Origin: Centropristis striata
Taxonomy: Eukaryota > Chordata > Actinopteri > Perciformes > Serranidae
NCBI RefSeq assembly: GCF_030273125.1
Contig: NC_081532.1
Location: forward strand, 7,203,205 to 7,267,204
DNA: 64,000 nucleotides
Direction: 5' to 3'
The notes under the pieces were generated by a model. That model saw nothing but the letters and a program-made list of their open reading frames with translations. It ran no database searches and had not been told where the DNA came from. The first letter of the stretch is position 1. Each line of letters begins with the position of its first letter. The position numbers were made by a program, and so were the translations under genes. Shown piece by piece: positions 36,185-46,481 of the stretch.

Positions 36185-36490
36185 AGGTTCGAATCCGGGT
36201 TGCAGCTCTTCTGTGTAGTTTGCATGTTCTCCCTGTGTCAGCGTGGGTTCTCTCCGGGTCCTCCAGCTTCCTCCCGCAGTTCAAAGACACCTTAGGTTTA
36301 ATTGTTGACTCTAAATTGCCCGTAGGAGTTAATGAGAGCTTGATTGATTGTCTGTCTCCGTGTGTCTGCCCTGTGATACTTTGGCAGCCTGTCCAGGGTA
36401 GACCCCGCCTCTCATCCAATATCTACTGGGACTGGCTGCAGCCCCCCCACGACCCGAGTGTGGATAAGCGGTTGAGAATAATGAATGAAT
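36185..36490 (+). mobile_element. V-SINE-type element, 5' truncated
   Basis: Begins at a pol III B-box (ggttcgaatcc, 36187-36197), then the conserved central block gtttgcatgttctccctgtg and gcgtgggttctctccgggtc, then cctgtccagggtagaccccg and a 3' gaatgaatggatgatg tail. The tRNA-like A-box half is missing. The order of blocks matches the V-SINE superfamily of fish as I recall it. Confidence 0.7.
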
Positions 36491-36654
36491 GGATGATGCT
36501 CCTCCAGAATCACAGAGTACATTATACAACAGTTTTCACATAATGCATTCATGACCAGTAAACTGATCTGACCTTTGAAACACTCCTTGTATGTTTTTTT
36601 TGGCCAATATTATCTATAAGAAAATAGCCAAGCTTTGTTGTTTCTTCTAATTTG

Positions 36655-36660
36655 TTTATT
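36655..36660 (-). terminator. golga5: golga5 poly(A) signal
   Basis: AATAAA on the minus strand about 360 nt downstream of the golga5 stop codon (37019-37021). The first such hexamer I found downstream of the stop. Confidence 0.6.
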
Positions 36661-37018
36661 AAAAGATTATTTCTTTACATAGTGTTAAATACAATCTCTC
36701 AAGAGACCAGAGGTCTGAAAGCAGATGAGGAGAAGAACAGATGTGGGCTCACGTTTGATTTAACTTCCTTTCGGCAGACCACCAATACAATATATCACTC
36801 TGTCATTATTTTAAAACGCAATGCAGCTGTCAGCCATCAATCTTCAGTTGTAAAAAATAAAGAATAAATCAGAGGAAATGTATTTAAGTCATAGCATTTC
36901 TGTGCAAAACAGGGAGAGTTAGGACCCAGAGCCCATATTCCAGCAGCTTGTACCATCCTTTCACCATTGAAGGTCGTAGAACAAACCTTTTTAATACCAA
37001 CAGTAAAATTCAAGTCTT

Positions 37019-40000
37019 CTATCTTCCACCTGGATGCCCATGGTGCATTTCTGGTGTGTAGGTCAAGAGAACGATCATGACCCACAGGTGCAGTACAGCC
37101 TGTGAAAATAAATGTTTTTAAAAACCAGCGTTCATCAAGATGGAAAAATGACATACCACTCAAATACTCACCATGTACAGAATGACAAAAACTCTGGCCA
37201 TGGGGTAGCGCCTCAAGAAGATACCCAGTCTGATGCTGAAATGACAACATTTCCGTTTATTACTGGGTATTAAATCTCACACAGGAAATAGTGCAGTGAT
37301 AGAACAGTACAGTGAAATGTTACCTGAAACGGTCAATGGTGCTGGCTGCCTTGCGCACTTTGCCGTACATTCCTGGACTGTCCTGATCGCTGAAAAGGAC
37401 GGGTGTGTTTCTTTGTCGTGCCACTAAAAAAACAACACAATTATGAATGAAAAAACAATCTGTTCTTTTTAACAACAAGAGTGAATATAAAGTGGGAATT
37501 TCAAAATAAATAAAAAATATATATCGAAGCATTGTTTAACCCCTTATCATCAAGTTTTATTTTCTGTATTTTTCAGATCATAATAAATAACCTTGTTGGA
37601 CCGGGGGAAGTCTTTTTCATTTTGTGTGTACCTTAGATCATTACTAATAATAGAATATCGTCACCCTGTTAAAATAATCGCCTAACTCATTTTTTCAAGT
37701 TTTGCAGGAAACACAAAAAACTTCACCAAAAGTGTAACATATGACATTTATTGATCATTTCACTCAAAAAGGCTGTAACAAAGGATGGCTATTGGTATAG
37801 TAATAACACTGTGTGTAAATTATGTAACTTTTTTTTTTTGGGGTATTTTTCATGCTTTTTATTGAAAGTGACAGATAGAAAGGGGGTGATAGAGGGGAAG
37901 ACATGCGGCAAAGGGAGTTCAGGCCGGATTCGAACCCGGCTCCGCCGCAGCAAGGCCTTAATGGTAAGCGTTCTACCAGTGTGAGCCACCGGGACGCCCC
38001 AATTATGTAACTTGAGAGAAATAAATTACTTAGGCAATTTTTTGAACATGCCTTTGTGACTTAAGCAAGATATGGTAACACTTTATTTTGAAGGTGTCTA
38101 CATAAGAGTCACACAAGCCTGTCTGAAACATGACATGACAAGTATCATGAGCATTAATGTTACTTCAAAGTGTCATTAATGTTCATGACACATCCCATGT
38201 CATGTTTATGACACGCTCATGTCACTCTTCTGTAGACACCTTAGAGTAAAGTGTTACCAATATTAGTGTCAACAATAAAACACTGATAAACTAAACTGAT
38301 AACTAAACAATCTCCCTCTAGCTCTTCTTTGCTGGGTTCTTATCTGATGCCTATGAATGTGGCAAATTGTCAACGAAGTGATGATCTTAAGGGGGTAAAA
38401 TCACATGATCTGATCAACTGAGGATGTAGGTGATTTTACCATAGGTGGCCGGCATCATGAGGAGATGATTTAGGCAAAAAACCCCAATTTTGACAAAAAA
38501 TGACATAGGCGATTATTTTAACAGTGTGACGATATGGAGAAGCCAATTGCTCAACACCATGTCCTGCAGGTAAAACCCTGACTATGGTTAAGTATCTCAT
38601 ACAACCACACTTTCTAAATCTTAATTATCCCTTTAAACAGTCAGCAATGAAACACGTCTAAAACTCTCCTACCTGGTCCCTCCAGACCGCTCATGTTGAT
38701 GCTCGGCCCTCCACTTTGTCCTCCCTGTGAGTTCTTCAGCTGCTGTTCCAGGCGCTCCAGCTGAAACACCAGGGAGCTTTTTTCTGTGCCCAGAGCCTCC
38801 AGCATCGTCTGCTTCTGGATCAGCGTCTCTGTCAGCTGGTGGAGACGATTCTCCAGCTCCGTTTGACTGCTGCTGCTGAGGGTCTTGTTGGTCAACTGGA
38901 AGGACATCATGTTTGTCACTGTGTGTCAAACTGACCAAGCTTCTGTCTGCCCCAGAGAAGATATTTAATGATTAAGTGTCTGACCTGGTTCCTGAGTTTT
39001 TGGATTTCATCCTCTCTGTCCTTGACTCTGCTCTGCAGAGTGGTTTTGGCTCGATGTTGTTCTTCCTCTAGATACTGCAGCTCCTATAATAGGAAAAATA
39101 CAAAAACTTATATGTATAATATATATTTTTTTTTAAGAAACTATAAGACTGTTGCTTTATGTTAGAATATCTCTAACAGAATAAAGAATGCAATACATAT
39201 TTTATGTAACACATTCATTCTACTTCTCAATATGTAATTAATCTTCTCTCATAACATCCATGATGCCATTTTGTTAATAACTTGGTCTTCTTGTTTTCTT
39301 CCAGTAAAGAGCAATAAGAAGTTTGGCTTACACATATCCATAAGAGTAATCCTTCTTCCTTAGTTTTGAAGAGTACAAGTTCAAAATATAAATCTTAGGT
39401 TTCAGAGGGACCCCTACACATGGGCTATAGTTGTAAATTTAGGAAATCATCCTACATCACTCCCCTTACCTGTTTGTAGCGCTCGAGCTCAGCCTCCACC
39501 TCCTGCTTTAGTCTGTGCTGGTAGGCCATTTGCTCCTCAAACTGCAGCTGCTGCTCCCTCCATGAGTCTGCCTCAGTCACAGCCTGATTCTCTAAATCCT
39601 GCCAGATAAAAACATGTCTCACTTACACAGCTCAGTCAACATCTGCAACCTTAAACCAAAGTTAGACAGAAAACACTTGTTTCTGCAGCAGGTACAGGTA
39701 CAGCGTCTCACATCATGCAGACAGATACACTTACAAACCTCCCAGTGAAGCAGTAAATCACACAGGGATCAATACAGAATCACATTACTTTGAATTTACA
39801 CATCCTGTTTGCCATTTAGAACATCTCACCTGTATTTCTATCCGAAGTGTGTGCACTTGGCCCTGTAGTTTTTGGACGTCCTCTTTCTGCATTTCCCTCT
39901 CGTGACGCAGGTCCTCCAGCTCCAGAGCCATGGTCCCGCTGCCATCCAGAGTGTCCAGACCAGATCCCTCCTTCAGACTGCTGATCAACTTCTCTTTGGA

Positions 40001-42831
40001 CTAGAGGACCATTTAAAAAAATTACAGTATAAGATCATAGAAAAGCCTCATAACAAAAACAATATTGTAATGGGGCAATTCCCCACAAGGTTGTGCGGCA
40101 GTGGAGTGTCATTAAAATAGCTTGTTAACTATAATCCCAATGTAGCAGAGTAAACCTTATATTACCCAGTTATTGGGCAGTCTGTGGCCTAGAGGTTAGG
40201 AATCAGACTTGTATCTTGAATGGTAACTGGAGGGTCAAGGGTTGGAATCCCAGAACTGACAAGTTAAGGACTGAAGTGTCCTTGAGCAAGGCACATAACC
40301 CTATAATAACCCTGTAATGTGCTGCCACTGCTCCTTGCATGGTGTGTTCACTTGTGTGTTTAAAGGATGGGTTAAATGCAGAGGTTAAATTTAAATCTTT
40401 ATCTTCTTGTTTGTTTTAGCATCTCAACATTTCCAACTGCACATGACGGCAGCTTCATTTCACAGCAGCTAGACAAGATTCTTCCTTGTGCGTCCACTGC
40501 GGCACTGACCACTGCAGCCCAAACACACACCAAATTAAATGGAATTACTGGCACTACTCTGAATGCAGCCTAAATGAAAAAGACAGTAAGACTTACTTGA
40601 AGGATGCGTGAAGCTTTGTGCTTGTAGTCTTGCAACTCCTGTTTGGCAGCCTCAGCTGCAGCTTTAGCACTTTTCAGCTGTGACTGGAGGTCGTCGACCC
40701 TGAGCTTCTCCTCTGCAGCTCGCCGCTCTGCTGCAGTCACCGTCTCTGCGAGGGTCTGCCTCTCTGCCTCCACCTTGGACAGGCGGCCGCCAAACTCATT
40801 CTACACAGGAACACAGGGTTAAGAAGTCTCACAATTTCCATGTGTTTAGTCTAGACTTAAGTGTCACATATAAAGGAAGATGAATGGCATCTCGGTACCT
40901 GCATCTGCCTGTAGCTGTCCTGCTCCCTCCTGACGGCCAAATCAGCCTCTCGCAGCCTCTCCTGTATCGTTTCAAGAGCTTGGTTCTGCATGCTGCTCCC
41001 TTCTGTGTGGTCTTGCATAATTCTAAAAAAAAACAGACACTGAAGCGTTAAATCCAAACTTGTTCATATAAAGCTGATGTCTATTTAAAGAATGTGGTGA
41101 CAAAAGTTTACCTTGACCGTTCCTTCTGTGCCTCCTCTAATGCAGCACAGCGGGACTTCAGCATCTGATCAGCTTCATCTAGTCTGATTTTCAGGATGGC
41201 GAGTTGACCGTCTTTAGCAGAGAGAGCCTCTGTTAGGTCATCAACCTTTGACCGAAGTTCCCGTACCATCCGGTCTGTCTGAGACTGCTCCGAGTTCCAC
41301 CTGTCTGCACGTAGACGGGCCTGGTTCAATTCTATACGAGAGGAAAACCACTTAATCAGTTTAGAGTGCAGAAATGTCGGCCATCATTGTTTTTGCTTGG
41401 TCTCATCTCTTACCATCTTGTAAGTCTTTTGCTCTCTGGATGACTGAAGCCATCTCCTGGTTGAGGGAGGCCACCTCACTGCGCAGCAGCTGGTTCTCCA
41501 GACGCAGACTGGACAGGATGTGGCTCTGCGGCTCCTCTGTGGGAAGAGGAGGAGGAGGAGGCTCCTGCCTGATGGACTCTTGAGGGACAGCCAAGCCTGA
41601 GTCTGAACTCTCAGGTGTGTCTGTGGTGGCCACATACAAAAATATCAGTCACATATTACTGCCTGAAAAGAATTTTGAGCATAACTGTTTCTCCTCTAAG
41701 GCAAATCCCAGCACCCTCCTATTTCTTTATTTTTAATTTTATTGTAATTTTTTTTTCATGCTATGTTTGCCTTGTATGTATAAGCTACACTGTATCCATC
41801 TGTTCAAGCAAAATGTTATTAGATGCTGCCTTCCATACAGAGACACTGATTTGTTGTGACTGTTTTTTGTTAAAATAAATAAAGAAAGAAAGGTAAAAAT
41901 GAATACAATAAAAAATAAATACATTTTTAAATATACTTGTTTTCGCTTTAGCTCTGCGTACATAACAAAAATCACACAGTTATAATAATCAAAAATTACA
42001 GATTTCAAACACATTGTTACATTTCCCCCTTATTATTACCAGAATAATATTCTATCTTAGTTTTTCTGCTTTTCGGATAAGGAAATGCAACACTGTTTCC
42101 AACACTGACTGATAATTTATGAAAACTAAAGTTAAATAAAGGGTCTAAATATTCAAACCTTGGCTTTGTTCTTTAGCAGAGCTCTCCTCTGATGTTTTGA
42201 GGCTGTGAGCAGACAGTGAGCTCATGCTCGAGGCCCTGGATACACCCCGGGTTGAGGGGGGCGTCGACGGGGCTGAGGGGACGGTGTGAGGAGTGGTGGA
42301 AGGAGGAGGTGTTGGGTTTTGGGCCTCAGTAACCGCAACCGACACTTTCACCTGTTCCCTTCTCGAATCCCTCCTGTTGCTGACCGGAGGGTCCGAGCTG
42401 TTCAGAAAGTCAAAAAGCATGTCATCGTCCACATCCTGCTCGCTCTTTTTGGGCCTCACAAAGCCAGACGAGGTCTTTGCAGAGTTGGGGGGGCTGCTGC
42501 CAGAAGCGGATGGAGTACTGGCCATGTTGGCCGTACTGGCCACGTTGGCGGTACCAGCCAGCAGGGTAGCACTGGATCTCTTAATGTTGCCAGCTGCTGC
42601 AGAGATAAAGCTGGGTGCGTCATCAGACGATACATAGGCATGATGTGTCACAGCTGCATGGGTCGTGTACTCTGAAGTGCTATATTCGGGTTTCACAAGT
42701 GATTCCTCTCCATAGGATGACGAAAAGGAGGATGTTCTCGACTGGTTTTTGGTCAGGGCAGTGGCAGCTCCCTGGTCCACTTTATTCAGGAAGTCCTCAG
42801 CTTTCCCAGCCAAATCAGCAAACCAAGACAT
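37019..42831 (-). CDS. golga5: Golgin-84 (golga5), complete, 12 coding exons
   Basis: A tail-anchored coiled-coil Golgi tether that works with Rab1 and COPI vesicles in intra-Golgi transport. Coding exons on the minus strand: 42159-42831, 41414-41620, 41112-41331, 40899-41022, 40597-40800, 39830-40000, 39470-39598, 38985-39083, 38673-38895, 37324-37423, 37172-37235, 37019-37099. They total 2295 nt, 764 residues plus stop (human about 731). The start MSWFADLAGKAEDFLNKVDQ matches golgin-84. A low-complexity Ser/Thr/Pro head with KKSEQDVDDDMLFDFLNSS is followed by long coiled coil. The C-terminal anchor RVFVILYMAVLHLWVMIVLL is at about residues 731-750, with a short lumenal tail. All splice sites are GT-AG and the phases fit. 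The last residues (HHGHPGGR) differ from human HHDQPYGK. The ATG is preceded by an acceptor, so exon 1 is non-coding. Confidence 0.97.
37818..38013 (-). mobile_element. tRNA-derived SINE with 13-bp target duplication
   Basis: The SINE body 37831-38000 is on the minus strand. It starts ggggcgtcccggtggctcac (A-box region), has a pol III B-box gggttcgaatccgg, and ends in the tail cttcccctctatcaccccct followed by an A-run. Direct repeats aattatgtaactt at 37818-37830 and 38001-38013 are identical. The head resembles a common percomorph tRNA-SINE. Despite the tRNA-like promoter it is not a tRNA gene: it runs well past tRNA length and lies between duplications. Confidence 0.85.
38073..38260. mobile_element. 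Short inverted-repeat element (MITE) nested in larger element
   Basis: 188 bp with ends tggtaacactttattttgaa ggtgtctac and gtagacacc ttagagtaaagtgttacca. A TA dinucleotide lies on both sides. The interior is rich in catgacatg-like half-palindromes. Probably a TA-inserting (Tc1/mariner-like) MITE. Confidence 0.65.
40175..40400 (+). mobile_element. tRNA-derived SINE in golga5 intron
   Basis: Starts gggcagtctgtggcctagag gtta (A-box-like), with a decayed B-box ggttggaatcc near 40240, then ccttgagcaaggcacataac and the tail gatgggttaaatgcagaggt. This order matches a widespread fish tRNA-SINE as I recall it. Antisense to golga5. Confidence 0.65.
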
Positions 42832-42841
42832 TTTGTATCCT

Positions 42842-44528
42842 AATGGCAGAAACACAACAGCACAATTTGAGGATTACATGGGCCTTCTTGCTGACAGCTT
42901 CCAAGATGCTCAGGCCTTTCAACACATTTACCCTGCTAAAGGGTACAAAAAATAACCAAGTGTAATTTTAAAATTCATTTTAAAGTCTGACTTTCAATAT
43001 AATTCTCCTAACTTTTTCTAATAAAACTAAGGATAGTGTTGCCTTGAGGGTCAGAGAAGTCAGTAAGTAAAGGTGAGCAAATGACCACTTGAATCTACAG
43101 ACCGGCAGAATAAATCTAGGCAGGGAAATTGAAACAGCAGCTCTTGCCCCTCCCTTATTACTACCATAAATAACAAAATAAAAAATAAATCATTTTCTGT
43201 AATGAAATTAGCAGTTTTCATCCAAAGCAAGATCCACATCAGGGAGTAAAAAATCAGACATCTTTCCACACGTCCTTCAACTGATTATCAGTTACGAACA
43301 TTTACGTTAGAAGAAGTAACCAAAACAAAGCTTAAAATTTCTGTCAAAATAACTTTATACTACATGTCTAGTTTAAGATGTCACCAAAAATAAATTGTTT
43401 TGAATAACTAGATTCTGTTAAAAACATCTTTAACAACACAAATTTCTGCACTTCTCAGCAACACTGGAAAGCCATGATTGATTTTGCTGAGACGAGGGAT
43501 CACGTGACAAATATTCAATGGAAATCAGCCAAAGCAGCAGGCTGTTTACACAGAGCAGAGGGGAGGGGACAGGAGAGGTTGCATGTACAGGATGTAAAAA
43601 AATATACATTATATATACATTTCCCCACTTGGAAAAGTGTTGTAAATATAAATTCCATTATATTCCAATAAAAAATGATTAAAGATGATGATGTATGTCA
43701 TTATAACTGTGTTATACTACATAACGGACATTCTTGAGTTGCTCCCACTTCTGGCTATGACTGTGCTGTTTCCATAGACGTGCAGGACTTATATATTGCA
43801 GGGAAATACAAGGTCATAATGAGTCAAATGTGCAACAAGCAAAAAAAATGCTCTGAAATGGAAACTGGGGTTCAGAGGGTTAAAATACTTTGATTCTGAT
43901 ATCCTTTATTTGTCAGCAATTTTATGCTAACATGAACTAAAAAAATAGTTCCATATTTTAAAACTACATAGATGGATTGGGTTTTATTCTGTTTCCCCAA
44001 AGACATATTCATTTTTTAAAAAGCACTACGTAAAACAGAAACATAACAATTGAAGTCATTAGGAGCAAACTGACAGTCATGGGAAATCTTGCATGACAGA
44101 CACTTAAGCACCTGTCAGATATATGAGGTACCCTAATCGGCAGAATAAAGGTAACATAATGACAACAACTGATTGATAGATGAGGTCAAAATACCATTAG
44201 GGTCATAGCTAAACTTAGTGATCATCCAGTCTTTGTCAGCAGAGACTGAGGAGGATCAGGACTGAAATCTCCAGTGAATACACATTTCTGCACAGCTAGC
44301 ATGCTAGCTAAACACCTCAACAGACCCAAAGCTGGATAGCTAGACATTATAACGACACTGCATTTTTTTCTGGCACAAATACATGGATATAAAACAGCTA
44401 TTACATGAGTCGTCAGCAGCCGGAATAACGCTATCATAAAGTAAACACAGTTGGTTCAGGATCAACTCCATCACTGCTAAAGCTAACAGGCTAGCTGGCT
44501 AGTCAGTGAAAGAAAGCCTCTAACGTAC
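42842..44528. other. golga5 intron 1
   Basis: Intron between the non-coding first exon and the ATG exon. The acceptor tgccattag lies just upstream of the ATG. AT-rich; no repeat family recognised with confidence. Confidence 0.55.
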
Positions 44529-44720
44529 CGTTTGAAACGACGTCAAGATGTCCAGATGTGTGAGATCAGCTGGCTACCGCCGGGGTTTGACTGCTGGGCA
44601 TGAAAGAGAAATACAGGCTGGATAAACACGGTCAAATGTCATTATCTGTCAAAGAGGATATTGGTGATCTTCTCAATACGTGGACCAGGAAGCGCAGCCA
44701 GCAAGGACCCCACAACAGAG
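44529..44720 (-). promoter_or_regulatory. golga5: golga5 non-coding first exon and promoter
   Basis: A donor tcaaacg|gtacgtta on the minus strand (intron starts at 44528) marks the end of a probable 5' UTR exon. A CRE-like tgacgtcg lies within about 20 nt of that donor. No TATA box seen. Upstream limit estimated. Confidence 0.45.
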
Positions 44721-44808
44721 CGACCTGAGAGAAGCCTGATTAGAAATTAACCAGCGAGTTTTCTAATGCACATCACCGCCTCCTGCTTGTTGTATACTCC
44801 TAAATAAA

Positions 44809-45240
44809 CAGCTGTGGAAAGCAACTGAGTATATTTCCCCGAGTACTGTACTTAAGTACAATTTTGAGGTACTTATATTTTAGTTTTTGTATTTTACGCT
44901 ATTTTCTACTTCCCCACTATATTTCAGAGGTAAGTAGTATATTTTATTCACTCATATGTTTATCATCTTAAAATTAAATACAATTAAATAAAATGCATTG
45001 ATATACAGAAAATCAAAATTCAATAACATTAGCTCTACTACAGCCAGCTACAGCACCAAAATCTTAGTTATTGCATCAATAATAATAATGTATTATTATA
45101 ATATATCATGTACCAATACTAAACAGCCCGATTGGCTGTACAGAGTATAATACTTACATACCTTGACTTCAGCTTTTGAATGCAAGCATCTTACTTGCAA
45201 CAAAGTGTTTTTTGTTTTTTTTGGTAATAGCACTTACTAA
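44809..45240 (+). mobile_element. AGTACTT-rich dispersed element, copy 2
   Basis: Starts cagctgtggaaagcaactga, then gagtactgtacttaagtaca and attttgaggtactt, identical over about 34 nt to the copy at 50936. The 3' part has gaatgcaagcatcttacttg. The interior is diverged. It lies between the golga5 promoter and the rtf1 3' end. Confidence 0.65.
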
Positions 45241-45509
45241 TAAAATTCCTTATTTACTGATGTGTAAATATCTCCACACATCCATTAGCAGATGTGATCT
45301 GTGATAGCTAATATATGAGGAAATATAGACTGAAAGATACACAAAAAGGTCCTTAACTACACCAACAAAGGGGTTGAATGAAATTAGGTAATTTGGGTCT
45401 GGTTAATTAAATTCCATGCATACATCTTGTAAAGATAAAACAACCTCAGCAGGTGACTTTTAGATTATAAAAAATACAAAGTGAGACCGACATTATGAAA
45501 CAGTGCCTC
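45241..45509. other. Short spacer golga5-rtf1
   Basis: About 270 bp of AT-rich sequence before the rtf1 polyadenylation signal; nothing recognised. Confidence 0.5.
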
Positions 45510-45515
45510 TTTATT
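45510..45515 (-). terminator. rtf1: rtf1 poly(A) signal
   Basis: AATAAA on the minus strand about 970 nt downstream of the rtf1 stop codon, implying a 3' UTR of roughly 1 kb (about 45490-46481). Confidence 0.55.
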
Positions 45516-46329
45516 TTTCCTGCACTCACTCCAAAATGCATATTTACATGGCATGCCACATCAATACAGGAACTGACTATGGACACAATCGATAACACAT
45601 AGAATCTGCTCTGGAAGTTGAGGGCAGGGAAGTTATCCCATGAACAACCAACAAAGAGAGAACAGAAATGAAGCAACACTTTTATAACCAGGCCAGTCAT
45701 AGAAAAGGGTTCCTCTTAAATTGGGTCGTTTCAAAGACTTAAAAAGTGATAAATGTCCAGTTGACACAAATTTAACTTTTCACATTTGCCACGGAGAGCC
45801 GGCGTCATGGTCGAGTTGGAGATTGTGATCATCTACACTTCCCAATAAAAAATAAAAAAAATCACGAGGCTGTTAAAATTCAGGATGGACTGCAAGGGCA
45901 GATGATCACACATGTAGGGGAGGAGATTTACAATAGTAACTCAATGTTGGTGAGGACAAGCTGGTCAATTCATTTAGATATCCAGTCCAGTATTTTCAAA
46001 ATGCCTCAACAATCTAAGTCTTCTACGACAGTGTCCTTGCTCAAGGTAATAATCCACAACCGTTGCGTCCTTTGAGGAAGAAAAAAAAAAAAGACAAAAA
46101 TGGAGTGGACTCCAGAATATCCAAAAGAGGGGGGAAAAGGAGTTAAATACATAAAAAAACACAACCCAATATACGAGTTTGTGTGTGATAATGCAAAAAT
46201 AACAAAACAAATATCTGGACAAATTTCTTCTGAGAGAGATCCTTTAAGAAAAATGTTGTCTTTGCTCAATCAGTATTTCCTCTGTGTTTGGATAAACAGT
46301 CTGTTGTATCAACATTCAAACACACGTCC

Positions 46330-46425
46330 TCTGGGCGTCATTCACACCAACACACACACAATCACTCACTCTTTCACTCACTCGCTCGCTCAATCTCTCA
46401 CCCACACACATACACACATACACTC
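46330..46425. repeat. CA/CT-rich simple sequence in rtf1 3' UTR
   Basis: Interrupted CACA and CTCACT repeats (cactcactctttcactcact, cacacacatacacacataca) within the inferred rtf1 3' UTR. Confidence 0.75.
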
Positions 46426-46481
46426 TCTCTTCCACAGCCAATTACACATGCAATGTGGTGTCTGAATGATGGACTACCACA

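Larger units (their letters stand above)
34830..36640. other. Intergenic trip11-golga5
   Basis: AT-rich spacer of about 1.8 kb between the trip11 promoter and the golga5 polyadenylation signal. Holds an (ATT)n run at 35431-35477 and a V-SINE-like element at 36185-36490. No gene recognised. Confidence 0.6.
37655..38535. mobile_element. Long inverted-repeat DNA element (host of two nested insertions)
   Basis: The left end from 37655 reads atatcgtcaccctgttaaaa then taatcgccta.ctcattttttcaa. The right end to 38535 is its inverse (ttttgacaaaaaatgacata then ggcgattattttaacagtgtgacgatat). The inverted repeat is about 45 nt with few mismatches. It contains a tRNA-SINE (37831-38000) and a short inverted-repeat element (38073-38260), both apparently inserted later. 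No coding frame. Superfamily not assigned. Lies in golga5 intron 10. Confidence 0.7.

Noticed and set aside
36187..36197. Another tRNA-type B-box
   Set aside because: It is followed by the V-SINE central block and lacks the first half of a tRNA.
37900..37960. tRNA-like B-box (ggttcgaatccgg on the minus strand)
   Set aside because: It belongs to a SINE with a 13-bp target duplication and A-rich tail, not a functional tRNA gene.
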